38,039 nucleotides of DNA from an uncultured Oscillospiraceae bacterium (GTDB lineage Bacteria > Bacillota > Clostridia > Oscillospirales > Oscillospiraceae), in NCBI GenBank assembly GCA_900763675.1, contig CAAFLE010000083.1, positions 1-38,039 of the forward strand. Direction: 5' to 3'. The notes beneath the pieces were generated by a model that had not been told where the DNA came from, ran no database searches, and saw nothing but the letters and a program-made list of their open reading frames with translations. Position numbers and translations under genes: made by a program. The stretch's first letter is position 1; each line of letters opens with the position of its first letter. Shown in pieces: positions 29,381 to 37,341 of this stretch.

Positions 29381-29396
29381 GCCGGAGAAATGTCAA
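29368..29396 (-). promoter_or_regulatory. Promoter of the Crp-family regulator operon
   Basis: Minus-strand perfect TTGACA (plus 29391-29396), 17-bp spacer, TATAGT (plus 29368-29373). It overlaps the plus-strand -10, so both promoters cannot be occupied at once. Confidence 0.85.
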
Positions 29397-29413
29397 AAGC
29401 GGAGGAACCCTTT

Positions 29414-30466
29414 ATGAAACGGAAAAATCTTACGGCGCTCGCTCTTGCGCTGGCGCTTTTGTTCACGCTTGCCGCCTGCGGCGCCGCTCCGGCGGAGACA
29501 CCTGCGGCGACCGAAGCGCCCGCAGAACCGGCGGAAGCGCCGGTCGAGACCGCGGAAGCGCCCGCCGCGCCGGTCACGGTGCGTCTTGCCGCGCTCACCG
29601 GTCCCACGGCGATGGGCATGGCGAAAATCTTTGCGGACGCCGACGCCGGGACCGCCGCGAACGACTATGAGATCGCGCTCTACGGCGCCGCCGACGAGCT
29701 GACGCCGCAGCTTTTACAGGGCGGCGTGGACATCGCCGCCGTGCCGCTCAATCTCGCGAGCGTGCTGTACAACAAGACCTCCGGCGGCGTGAAGCTCTGC
29801 GCCGTGGGCGTGCTGGGCGTTCTCTACATCACGGAGTTCAACGGCTCGGACGTGCAGTCCCTCGCCGATCTCAAGGGAAAAACGATCTACGCGACCGGCA
29901 AGGGCAGCGTGCCGGAGTATTTCCTCCGGTATCTCCTCGCCGAGAACGGGCTGGATCTGGATACGGACGTGACGGTCGAGTGGAAGAGCGAGCCGAACGA
30001 GGTCGTGGCGCTGCTCAAAGCCGAAAACGGCGGTATCGCCATGCTGCCGCAGCCCTACGTCACCGCCGCCGCGGCGCAGCTCGGCGAAGGCTTCCGCACG
30101 GCGGTCAGCCTTTCCGAGGCATGGGACGCGCTCGATAACGGCAGCCGCTGCGTAACGGCGGGCGTCGTCGTCCGCACGGCGTTTGCCGAGGAGCATCCCG
30201 AGACGGTCGAGGCGTTTCTCGCGGAGCTTTCCGAGAGCGTCGCATGGGTCAACGCAAACCCGGCGGACGCCGGGGAAATCTGCGGCGAGAGGAACATCGT
30301 CAAGGCCCCCGTCGCCGCGAAGGCGATCCCGTTCTGCAATCTCGTGTGTCTGACCGGCGAAGAGATGGTCTCCGCCGCGACCGGCACGCTCGAAACGCTC
30401 TTCGCGCTCAACCCCTCCGCCGTCGGCGGCGCGATGCCGGGCGCGGACTTCTGGTTCGGTGCGTAA
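29414..30466 (+). CDS. ABC transporter substrate-binding lipoprotein, NMT1/SsuA-like
   Basis: The protein is 350 residues. The signal peptide ends at lipobox LAAC (Cys22), followed by an unusually repetitive Pro-Ala-Glu-Thr linker (about 24-54) that should hold the domain off the membrane. The binding domain follows the NMT1/SsuA/ThiY pattern: VRLAALTGPTAMGMAK, YGAADELTPQLLQGGVDIAAVPLNLASVLY split into lobes, ADLKGKTIYATGKGSVPEYFLRYLL, and an ETVEAFLAELSESVAWVNANP segment. Members bring taurine, alkanesulfonates, nitrate/bicarbonate or pyrimidine precursors to SsuBC-type transporters; the ligand is not evident here. RBS GGAGGAA precedes the ATG at 29414. It is the first gene of a three-gene importer; the next gene overlaps its end. 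Confidence 0.9.
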   Translation: MKRKNLTALALALALLFTLAACGAAPAETPAATEAPAEPAEAPVETAEAPAAPVTVRLAALTGPTAMGMAKIFADADAGTAANDYEIALYGAADELTPQLLQGGVDIAAVPLNLASVLYNKTSGGVKLCAVGVLGVLYITEFNGSDVQSLADLKGKTIYATGKGSVPEYFLRYLLAENGLDLDTDVTVEWKSEPNEVVALLKAENGGIAMLPQPYVTAAAAQLGEGFRTAVSLSEAWDALDNGSRCVTAGVVVRTAFAEEHPETVEAFLAELSESVAWVNANPADAGEICGERNIVKAPVAAKAIPFCNLVCLTGEEMVSAATGTLETLFALNPSAVGGAMPGADFWFGA

Positions 30467-31235
30467 GCGCGGGCAAAAACTTCATCCCGACGGCGCCGCG
30501 GCGAGATTTTTCGCCGCGGCTCTCGCGCTCTGCGTATGGCAGCTCGGCGCGATGGCGCTCGGCAACGACCTGCTGCTCGTAACGCCCGCCGCGGTGGCGC
30601 GGCGGCTCGCCGCGCTCGCCGTCACGGCGGATTTCTGGGCGGCGCTCGGCGCAACGTTTTCGCGCATCGCTCTCGGGTTTCTGCTCGCGCTCGCGCTCGC
30701 GGCGATCCTCGCGGCGCTTGCCGCCGCCGTGCCGATCGTCGAAACGCTGCTGCGGCCCTATGTCGCGGTGATCCAGTCGGTGCCGGTCGCGTCGTTCATC
30801 GTGATGGCGCTGCTCTGGCTCTCGTCCCGACAGCTTTCGACGTTTATCGCGTTTCTGATGGTCTTTCCGGTATTGTATACGAACCTCCTGCAAGGTATCC
30901 GCGCCGCGGACCGGGAGCTGCTGGAAATGGCGGAGGTTTTTCGCATTCCGGCGGCGCGGCGCGTGCGGTGCATCTATCTGCCCGCCGTCCGAGCCCCGCT
31001 TTTTGCCGCCTGCCGCGTCGCGCTCGGGCTATGCTGGAAGGCGGGCGTCGCCGCGGAGGTCATCGGCGTCGCCGCCGGGACCGTCGGCGGCAGGCTCTAC
31101 GACGCCAAGGCATATCTCGAGATCGCCGATCTCTTCGTGTGGACGGTCGTGATCGTGGCGGTGAGCGCGGCGTTCGAGCGCGTATTTCTCTTCCTTCTGC
31201 GAAAACTTTTTGACGCTCTGGAGCGTGCCGTATGA
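30459..31235 (+). CDS. ABC transporter permease, SsuC/TauC-like
   Basis: The protein is 258 residues with about six membrane helices. The cytoplasmic coupling loop carries an EAA-like motif (ELLEMAEVFRIPAARRVRCI followed by YLPAVRAP), as in SsuC, TauC and ThiX permeases. The start is a GTG at 30459 that overlaps the 3' end of the binding-protein gene by 8 nt; no strong RBS is seen, so it probably depends on translational coupling. The stop overlaps the ATPase start (ATGA). It forms a homodimeric membrane channel for the NMT1/SsuA-like importer. Confidence 0.92.
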   Translation: MRKRGQKLHPDGAAARFFAAALALCVWQLGAMALGNDLLLVTPAAVARRLAALAVTADFWAALGATFSRIALGFLLALALAAILAALAAAVPIVETLLRPYVAVIQSVPVASFIVMALLWLSSRQLSTFIAFLMVFPVLYTNLLQGIRAADRELLEMAEVFRIPAARRVRCIYLPAVRAPLFAACRVALGLCWKAGVAAEVIGVAAGTVGGRLYDAKAYLEIADLFVWTVVIVAVSAAFERVFLFLLRKLFDALERAV

Positions 31236-31807
31236 AAGACGCCATTCTTCTGCGCAATATCTCGAAAAGCTACGGAGAAACGCACGTGTTCCGCGATTTT
31301 TCCGCCCGCTTTCCGCTCGGGGAGACGAGCGTCGTCACCGGCGTGTCCGGCGGCGGGAAAACGACGCTGCTGCGGCTCGTCCTCGGTCTGGAGACGCCGG
31401 ACGGCGGCGAGATCACTGGCGTACCGGAGCGCCGCGCCGCCGTGTTCCAGGAGGACCGGCTCTGCCCGCAGCTCACGGCGCTGGAAAACGTCCTGCTCGC
31501 CGCCGGGCGGCGGAGAGAGACGCAGGCGCGGGACATTCTCTCGCGGCTCGGTCTCGGCGGCGCTCTTGCCGCGCCCGCCGCGGAGCTTTCCGGCGGGATG
31601 CGGCGGCGGTGCGCTTTGGCGCGGGCGCTCTGCGCCGACGCCGATCTCCTTGCGCTGGACGAGCCGTTCAAGGGGCTGGACGAAGCGAACCGCCGTGCCG
31701 CCATGGAGACGGTACGCGCTCTCGCGCATGACAAAACCGTGCTTTTTGTCACCCACGACGCCGCCGAAGCCGATTTTTTCGGCGGAAACCGGCTTTCTGT
31801 CCCTTGA
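31232..31807 (+). CDS. ABC transporter ATP-binding protein, SsuB-like, short
   Basis: The protein is 191 residues with all ATPase motifs: Walker A GVSGGGKTT, Q-loop VFQEDRLCPQLTALENV, signature LSGGMRRRCALARAL, Walker B DLLALDEPFKGLD, and H-loop VTHDAAEAD. It is about 50-60 residues shorter than SsuB/TauB; it ends just after the H-loop (GGNRLSVP), so the C-terminal helical tail is missing. All catalytic parts remain, so it may still work. Its stop codon lies within the TTGACA -35 of the following riboswitch promoter, which suggests that the downstream unit was joined or the gene trimmed at this point. It powers the importer of the two preceding genes. Confidence 0.9.
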   Translation: MKDAILLRNISKSYGETHVFRDFSARFPLGETSVVTGVSGGGKTTLLRLVLGLETPDGGEITGVPERRAAVFQEDRLCPQLTALENVLLAAGRRRETQARDILSRLGLGGALAAPAAELSGGMRRRCALARALCADADLLALDEPFKGLDEANRRAAMETVRALAHDKTVLFVTHDAAEADFFGGNRLSVP

Positions 31808-31832
31808 CAGCGGGCGGTTTCCACGATACAAT
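31804..31832 (+). promoter_or_regulatory. Promoter of the P-type ATPase riboswitch unit
   Basis: Perfect TTGACA (31804-31809), exact 17-bp spacer, TACAAT (31827-31832; 5/6). It overlaps the last codons of the upstream ABC ATPase gene. Transcription would begin near 31839. Confidence 0.9.
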
Positions 31833-31838
31833 ACAGAA

Positions 31839-31932
31839 ACTCCGAGGGGGAGTAGTCTGCCGCGTTCGCGGCTGCAAATCAACAGTACTCGGCGGGTCTC
31901 CCGCCTGGTTTGCATGAAATGACCAGACCTGC
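31839..31932 (+). promoter_or_regulatory. yybP-ykoY (Mn2+) riboswitch aptamer
   Basis: The transcript reads ...CCGAGGGGGAGUAGUCUGCC, a GCCGCG/CGCGGC-type hairpin, then UGCAAAUCAACAGUACUCGG, a GGCGGGU/CCCGCC stem closed by GGUUUGCA, and finally AUGACCAGACCU. The GGGGAGUAG loop, the paired GCAAAUC...GGUUUGC helix and the 3' CAGACCU match the yybP-ykoY consensus, which binds Mn2+ at the junction of two docked legs. The class commonly sits before MntP, TerC and P-type ATPase genes, as here. An intrinsic terminator that shares the AGACCU strand follows, giving a transcriptional ON switch: metal binding should free read-through. Confidence 0.88.
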
Positions 31933-31972
31933 GGGCAGAAGCGATACAGCGATTCTGCCCGCGGGTCTTTTC
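31925..31972 (+). terminator. Riboswitch-controlled intrinsic terminator
   Basis: AGACCTGCGGGCAGAA (31925-31940) pairs with TTCTGCCCGCGGGTCT (31953-31968), one wobble, 12-nt loop, then TTTTC. The 5' arm overlaps the 3' end of the yybP-ykoY aptamer (CAGACCU), as expected for its expression platform. Confidence 0.88.
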
Positions 31973-31987
31973 ATAGTGTGTTCATAG
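31971..31987. repeat. TCATAG pair at 11-bp spacing
   Basis: TCATAGTGTGTTCATAG has two TCATAG copies 11 bp apart and matches 15 of 17 bases of 3057-3073 (TCATAGCGCGTTCATAG). It lies between the riboswitch terminator and the ribosome binding site of the ATPase gene. Confidence 0.6.
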
Positions 31988-32016
31988 CGTATATATTTTC
32001 AAAGGAGGGTTTTTCT

Positions 32017-34671
32017 TTGAGATTCTATTGCGAAGATACCGAAGCCGTTCTGCACGACGTGGGCAGCACGTCGGACGGTCTCACGACCGCCGAGGCGGAA
32101 AAGCGTCTCGCGGAAAACGGCAAAAACAAGCTCGCCGAGGGCAAGAAGGATTCGCTCGTCAAGCGCTTCTTCCAGCAGATGGGCGACCCGATGATCATCA
32201 TCCTGCTCGTCGCCGCCGCCATCAGCGGCGTGCTGGCGGTCGTGCAGGGCGAGAGCTTTGCCGACGTCATCATCATCCTCGCCGTCGTCATCATCAACGC
32301 GCTGCTCGGCGTCTACCAGGAGAGCAAGGCGGAAAAGGCGATCGAAGCCCTACAGCAGATGTCTGCGGCGACGTCTAAGGTGCTGCGCGACGGGAAGCTC
32401 GTCACGGTCCACAGCGAGGATCTTGTCGTGGGCGACGTCGTCGTTCTCGAAGCCGGCGACGCCATCCCCGCGGACGGGCGCATTCTAACGAGCGCGAGCA
32501 TGAAGATCGAGGAAGCCGCGCTCACCGGCGAGAGCGTCCCCGTGAGCAAGTTCATCGACATCATTCACCTTGCGCCCGAGGCGAAGGACGTCCCGCTCGG
32601 CGACCGGAAGAACATGGTCTACATGGGCTCCACAGTCGTCTACGGCCGCGGCACGGCGGTCGTCACCGCCGCCGGCATGGACACCGAGATGGGCAAGATC
32701 GCCGACGCCCTTTCCAACGCCGAGCAGGGGCAGACCCCGCTCCAGATCAAGCTCAGCCAGCTCTCCAAGGTCCTCACGTGGCTCGTCCTCGGTATCTGCG
32801 TCGTCATTTTCGCGGTGCAGCTGCTGCGCTCGGGCGGGTTCACGTTTGAAGGGATACTCAACTCGTTTATGGTCGCGGTCTCGCTCGCCGTCGCGGCGAT
32901 CCCGGAGGGACTTGCCGCGGTCGTGACGGTCGTACTGTCCATCGGCGTTACGAATATGTCCCGCCGCAATGCGATCATCCGCCGTCTGACGGCGGTGGAA
33001 ACGCTCGGCTGTGCGCAGATCATCTGCTCCGACAAGACCGGCACGCTCACCCAGAACCGCATGACCGTCACCGACACGTGGACGGACGATCCCATCCTGC
33101 TCGCAAAGGCGATGGCGCTGTGCAACGACGCCAAGCGCTCGCTCGGAATGCATTCCGCCGAGGGCGAGCCGACCGAGGCAGCGCTCGTCAACCATGCGCA
33201 CGATCTCCGGCTCTACAAGGACGAGCTGGACGAGAAGTACCCCCGCATCGGCGAAGCGCCGTTCGATTCCGGCAGAAAGATGATGTCCACGCTCCACACC
33301 GAGGACGGAAAGACCGTGCAGTACACCAAGGGCGCGACCGAAATGCTGCTCGAGCGCTGCTCCGGCTACTGGTACGAGGGTAAGGCACATCCCATCACGG
33401 AGGAATATAAGGAAAACGTCCGCCGCCACGCCAAGGAGTTTGCCGACCGGGCGCTGCGCGTTCTCGGCGCGGCGTTCCGCGTCTGGGATACGCCCCCCGC
33501 GGATCAGGAGGCGGAAACGCTCGAACACGAGCTTGTGTTCATCGGCTTCCTCGGCATGATCGACCCGTGCCGCCCGGAGGTCTACGGCGCGATCCGCGAG
33601 TGCCGCGAGGCGGGCATCCGTCCCATTATGATCACCGGCGACCACATCGACACCGCGACCGCCATCGCCCGCGATCTCGGCATTCTTACCGACGATACCC
33701 GCGCCATCACCGGCTCGCAGCTCGGTGAGATGAGCGACGAGGAGTTCGCCAAGGTATTCAAGGAGATCTCCGTTTACGCCCGCGTCCAGCCCGAGCATAA
33801 GACGCGCATCGTCAATGCGTGGCGCAGCGCCGGGTACGTTACCGCCATGACCGGCGACGGCGTGAACGACGCGCCCTCCATCAAGTCCGCCGACATCGGC
33901 GTCGGCATGGGCATCACCGGAACGGACGTGACGAAAAACGTCGCCGACATGGTGCTTGCCGACGACAACTTTGCCACCATCGTCGGCGCGGTCGAAGAGG
34001 GCCGGCGCATTTACGACAACATCCGCAAAGCCATCCAGTTCCTGCTCGGCTCGAACATGAGCGAGGTCATCAGCATCTTTGTCGCCACGCTGATGGGCTT
34101 TACGATCCTCGAGCCGGTGCATCTCCTTTGGATCAACCTTGTGACCGACTGCTTCCCGGCGCTCGCGCTCGGCATGGAGAAGGCGGAAAAGGACATCATG
34201 CGGCGCCGTCCGCGCAGCGCCAAGTCGGGCATCTTCGCCGGCGGCATGGGCGTGGACATCGCGTATCAGGGTCTCATGGTCTCGGCGCTCGTCCTCGTGT
34301 CGTACTTCATCGGGCATTTCATGGAGTCCGGCGTGTGGGAGATCCCGGTAAACGGCATCAGCCCCGACGGCACGACCATGGCGTTCCTCACGATGTCGAT
34401 GGCGGAAATCTTCCACAGTCTCAATATGCGCTCGCAGCGCGGCAGCCTCTTCACCATCGGAACGCGCAACTGGGCGCTGCTCGGCTCCTCTCTCGCGGCG
34501 CTGCTCCTCACGACGCTCGTGTGCGAGGTCCCGTTCATCGCCGCGGCGTTCGACTTCACGAGCGTGGAGTTCAACGAGTATATCATCGCCATTGGTCTCG
34601 GCTTCCTCGTCATTCCGATCGTCGAGATCGTGAAGCTCTTCCAGCGTCTCGCCGCAAAAAAGAAAGGCTGA
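32017..34671 (+). CDS. P2A-type cation ATPase (Ca2+/Mn2+ exporter)
   Basis: The protein is 884 residues from a TTG at 32017, chosen because AAAGGAGG lies exactly eight nt upstream. It has all P-type parts: N-terminal cation-ATPase segment, actuator TGES (170-173), PEGL in M4 (296-299), phosphorylation site DKTGTLT with Asp339, ATP-binding KGATEMLLERC, and hinge TGDGVNDAPSIKSADIGVGMG split across the P domain. PEGL and LLWINLVTDCFPALALGME in M6 place it with SERCA/PMR1-like (type IIA) pumps of Firmicutes such as YloB/YoaB. Control by a Mn2+ riboswitch makes Mn2+ (perhaps also Ca2+) export the most likely job. It is transcribed alone. Confidence 0.93.
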   Translation: MRFYCEDTEAVLHDVGSTSDGLTTAEAEKRLAENGKNKLAEGKKDSLVKRFFQQMGDPMIIILLVAAAISGVLAVVQGESFADVIIILAVVIINALLGVYQESKAEKAIEALQQMSAATSKVLRDGKLVTVHSEDLVVGDVVVLEAGDAIPADGRILTSASMKIEEAALTGESVPVSKFIDIIHLAPEAKDVPLGDRKNMVYMGSTVVYGRGTAVVTAAGMDTEMGKIADALSNAEQGQTPLQIKLSQLSKVLTWLVLGICVVIFAVQLLRSGGFTFEGILNSFMVAVSLAVAAIPEGLAAVVTVVLSIGVTNMSRRNAIIRRLTAVETLGCAQIICSDKTGTLTQNRMTVTDTWTDDPILLAKAMALCNDAKRSLGMHSAEGEPTEAALVNHAHDLRLYKDELDEKYPRIGEAPFDSGRKMMSTLHTEDGKTVQYTKGATEMLLERCSGYWYEGKAHPITEEYKENVRRHAKEFADRALRVLGAAFRVWDTPPADQEAETLEHELVFIGFLGMIDPCRPEVYGAIRECREAGIRPIMITGDHIDTATAIARDLGILTDDTRAITGSQLGEMSDEEFAKVFKEISVYARVQPEHKTRIVNAWRSAGYVTAMTGDGVNDAPSIKSADIGVGMGITGTDVTKNVADMVLADDNFATIVGAVEEGRRIYDNIRKAIQFLLGSNMSEVISIFVATLMGFTILEPVHLLWINLVTDCFPALALGMEKAEKDIMRRRPRSAKSGIFAGGMGVDIAYQGLMVSALVLVSYFIGHFMESGVWEIPVNGISPDGTTMAFLTMSMAEIFHSLNMRSQRGSLFTIGTRNWALLGSSLAALLLTTLVCEVPFIAAAFDFTSVEFNEYIIAIGLGFLVIPIVEIVKLFQRLAAKKKG

Positions 34672-34719
34672 CAAAATTCACAGTTTGTCTATGCAATTTC
34701 TCTCCGGTGTGGTATAATA

Positions 34720-34728
34720 TGCTCACAA
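34720..34728 (+). promoter_or_regulatory. Extended -10 promoter of hpf
   Basis: TGG-TATAAT fits the extended -10 form (TGn-TATAAT). No good -35 lies at 16-18 bp; TTTCTC at 34697 is too far and weak. Transcription would begin about 15 nt before the ribosome binding site. Confidence 0.6.
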
Positions 34729-34749
34729 CCACGAAAGGAGTTGGATGGA

Positions 34750-35295
34750 ATGAAATTCACCATCACGGGCAAGAAGCTGGAGATCAGCGAGGAGCTGCGC
34801 TCTTACGCCGAGAAAAAGGTCGGAAAGATCGAACGCCTTTTCCGCAGCGGGGACAGCGAAGCCTTCATCACCTTCAGCCGCGAACGCGGCCGCTACACCG
34901 CCGAGGTCACGCTCAAGAACAACGGTATGTTCTACCGGGTGAGCGAAACGACCGGGGATATGTTCGCGTCCATTGACTCCGCCTGCGCGTCCATTGAGCG
35001 CCAGATCCGCAAGAACAAGACCCGTCTTGGGAAAAAGCTCAAGACCGGTCCCATTGACTGGTCGGATACCGGCGTCGGTCCCGTGGAAGAGGAAGAGGAA
35101 AGCGGCGATTTCACCATCGTGCGCACCAAGCGCTTCTCCATCAAGCCGATGACGCCGCAGGAGGCGATCTTGCAGATGAATCTGCTGGAGCATGAGTTCT
35201 ATGCCTTTCTCAACAGCGAGGACGGCGACGCCTTCTCCGTTGTTTACCGCCGCAAGAACGGCGGCTACGGTCTGATCTCCGATACGGAGGAATGA
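34750..35295 (+). CDS. hpf: Ribosome hibernation promoting factor, long form
   Basis: The protein is 181 residues. The N-terminal domain (about 1-100, MKFTITGKKLEISEELRSYAE start, HPF/RaiA beta-alpha fold) binds the decoding and P sites of the 30S subunit. An acidic linker (GPVEEEEESGD) leads to the C-terminal dimerisation domain (about 120-178, RTKRFSIKPMTPQEAILQMNLLEHEFYAF region), which joins two 70S ribosomes into inactive 100S particles; this is the long HPF of Gram-positives. The ATG at 34750 follows AAAGGAG by nine nt; a TTG at 34741 abuts that site and is less likely. It is followed 15 nt later by a strong terminator. Confidence 0.95.
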   Translation: MKFTITGKKLEISEELRSYAEKKVGKIERLFRSGDSEAFITFSRERGRYTAEVTLKNNGMFYRVSETTGDMFASIDSACASIERQIRKNKTRLGKKLKTGPIDWSDTGVGPVEEEEESGDFTIVRTKRFSIKPMTPQEAILQMNLLEHEFYAFLNSEDGDAFSVVYRRKNGGYGLISDTEE

Positions 35296-35308
35296 TCCTC
35301 ATACAGCA

Positions 35309-35350
35309 AAACCCGGCGGGAGCAACTGCTCCCGCCGGGTTCCTCTTTTC
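35309..35350 (+). terminator. Intrinsic terminator of hpf
   Basis: A perfect 14-bp stem ACCCGGCGGGAGCA / TGCTCCCGCCGGGT (35311-35324 and 35327-35340), extended by flanking A/T, then TCCTCTTTTC. Confidence 0.88.
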
Positions 35351-35466
35351 AGGCTCCCTTGTGTAAAGGGAGCTGGCAGCCGTAAGGCTGACTGAGGGAT
35401 TGTCATTCATCCCCTCCGTCAAAGCCTGCGGCTTTGCCACCTCCCCTTGCGAACAAGGGGAGGCTT
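35351..35466. repeat. Composite palindromic extragenic element
   Basis: Three hairpins follow one another: GGCTCCCTT/AAGGGAGC, GCAGCC-GTAA-GGCTG, then after TGAGGGATTGTCATTCATCCCC an AAAGCCTGCGGCTTT stem and CCTCCCCTTG-CGAA-CAAGGGGAGG, ending in CTTTTCTT. This ~116-bp arrangement is a well-known dispersed element in genomes of gut Ruminococcaceae/Oscillospiraceae; the exact origin and function are not settled. It lies between the convergent 3' ends of hpf and the ABC exporter, where the last hairpin may also act as a terminator. Short relatives occur at 480-507 and 8131-8159. Confidence 0.8.
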
Positions 35467-35469
35467 TTC

Positions 35470-37341
35470 TTAAACATAGTACTGCGCCTGCGCGTTCCAG
35501 AGCTGCGCGTATTCGCCCTGCTCGTCCGCGAGCAGCGCCGCGTGCGCTCCCTGCTGGATGATCCGTCCGGCGTCGAACACGACGATCTCGTCGCAGAACT
35601 TGCACGAGGAGAGCCGGTGCGAAATGTAAATGGCGGTCTTGCCGCCCACCATGTCGTTGAGCCGCTCGTAGATCTCCGCCTCGGCGACGGGGTCGAGCGC
35701 GGCGGTCGGCTCGTCGAGAATGAGGAACGGCGCGTCCTTATAAAGCGCACGGGCGATGGCGATCTTCTGCCCCTCGCCGCCGGAGACCTCGACGCCCTTG
35801 TCGTCAAAATCGCGGAAGAGGCTCGTCTCCGTCCCCTGCGGCAGCTTTGCAAGCCGCTCGCCGAAGCCCGCCTGCCGGAGCGCCGTTTCGGCGCGGGCGC
35901 GGTCATACTCCGCCGCGGCGGCGACGTTCTGCCCGAGCGAGAACGCCAGCAGCTGAAAGTCCTGGAACACAACGGAGAATACGTCCATATACTCTCTGTA
36001 ATTATATTTCCGAATATCTATGCCATTGAGTAATATCTCGCCCTCGGTAGGGTCGTAGAGACGGCAGAGCAGCTTGATGAATGTCGTTTTGCCGCTGCCG
36101 TTCGGACCGACGACGGCGAGCTTTTTCCCGACCTCGAACTTGACCGAGAGATGGCGCAGCGCCCACGTCTCCGTGCCGGGGTAGCGGAAAGAGACGTCCC
36201 GGAACTCGATCTCGTATTTCCGGTCGGAGCGCTTCTCGGTCGTGAGCGAGCCCTGATACATCTCGTTCGGCGTATCGAGGAAGGCGAAGAGCTCCTGCAG
36301 AAACGGCGCGTTGCTGCGCACGTCGCCGCCGTATACGACGAGCTGCGAGAGATGGCCGGAAAGGGCGGTGAGCGCGGAGACATACTGCACAACGCCGCCC
36401 GCGCCGAACGCGCCCGCGAGCGCCTTGCAGCAGACGAAGAGGTATGCTGCCACGGTGAACAGCACCGAGAACAAAGCGCTCACGATCATCAGCACACCGC
36501 CGCGGCCCCACGCAAGCTTTGCGAACGGGCCGTTCGTACTGAACGGCGTATCGGACGAAGCATAGCTCTCGCAGATATCCTGCTGGTTATACATGCGGAT
36601 GTCGTTTGCGCGGTCGCGGTCGTTGACCGCCATGACCGCAAAGAAGTTGAAAAACCGGTTGCCGAGCCGCGCGAGCGGCGCGAGCTCTGCCGTGAGCATC
36701 GAGGCGCGGTTCATGCACAGCGACGGCAGCACCGAGAGCAGAGCGAGCAGCAGCACACAGCCGATCAGAACCAGCGGATGGTTCAGCACTATCCACGCCC
36801 CGGCGCTCTCCGGCACGCGCTGCGTGAAGAGCGTCACGGTGAGGGCGATAACACCCAGAACGCCGAATACGGACTTCGGTAGGTTCGCCTCCACATCGAG
36901 CACACGGTACAGGCCGTAGCCGGACCAGTTTTCGTTCTGGAGGATCTGGGAGAGATCGTCGTGCGTTTGGGGATCGTCCAGCCGGGGGAAATCCATGTCC
37001 AGCAGCTTGTTGGCGTAGATCTTCTGGTTGATATAGAAGCTGTTGTCGTACAAAACCGTCTGCCGGCGCTCGAGCGCGGCGGTGATGAGCGGCAGCAGCG
37101 CCGCCGCAGCGACGGCGAGGATCGCCAGCACCGCGAGCCGGTGCGCATCGCGTGTTCCGGTCAGCTCGCCGATGATCTGCGCGGAAAGCCAGATCAGCAC
37201 ATACGGCGAGAGCGATTTAAACCCGGCAAAAAGCCAGTTGACCGCGCGCAGCGCGGGCCGTTCGGCGTAAAAGAGCTTTGCGGCGCGGCGGTGCAGCCGC
37301 CACGCTTCATGCAGCGAGACCTTTTTCTTATTCTCTTCCAT
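35470..37341 (-). CDS. ABC exporter subunit (membrane domain fused to ATPase)
   Basis: The protein is 623 residues. The N-terminal membrane domain (about 1-350) has some six helices (VLIWLSAQIIGEL, LAVLAILAVAAAALLPLITAAL, VLGVIALTVTLF, LVLIGCVLLLALLSVL and others). The ATPase domain (about 380-615) has Walker A GPNGSGKTT, Q-loop VFQDFQLLAFSLGQNV, signature VSGGEGQKIAIARAL, Walker B FLILDEPTAALDP and H-loop ISHRLSS. It matches the multidrug/lipid/peptide exporter class (MsbA/LmrA-like). The ATG at 37341 has GGAGGAGG upstream and overlaps the preceding ABC gene by 14 nt, so the two probably form a heterodimer. Substrate unknown; peptide or drug export is usual. The gene ends near the palindromic element at 35351-35466. 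Confidence 0.93.
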   Translation of the reverse strand: MEENKKKVSLHEAWRLHRRAAKLFYAERPALRAVNWLFAGFKSLSPYVLIWLSAQIIGELTGTRDAHRLAVLAILAVAAAALLPLITAALERRQTVLYDNSFYINQKIYANKLLDMDFPRLDDPQTHDDLSQILQNENWSGYGLYRVLDVEANLPKSVFGVLGVIALTVTLFTQRVPESAGAWIVLNHPLVLIGCVLLLALLSVLPSLCMNRASMLTAELAPLARLGNRFFNFFAVMAVNDRDRANDIRMYNQQDICESYASSDTPFSTNGPFAKLAWGRGGVLMIVSALFSVLFTVAAYLFVCCKALAGAFGAGGVVQYVSALTALSGHLSQLVVYGGDVRSNAPFLQELFAFLDTPNEMYQGSLTTEKRSDRKYEIEFRDVSFRYPGTETWALRHLSVKFEVGKKLAVVGPNGSGKTTFIKLLCRLYDPTEGEILLNGIDIRKYNYREYMDVFSVVFQDFQLLAFSLGQNVAAAAEYDRARAETALRQAGFGERLAKLPQGTETSLFRDFDDKGVEVSGGEGQKIAIARALYKDAPFLILDEPTAALDPVAEAEIYERLNDMVGGKTAIYISHRLSSCKFCDEIVVFDAGRIIQQGAHAALLADEQGEYAQLWNAQAQYYV

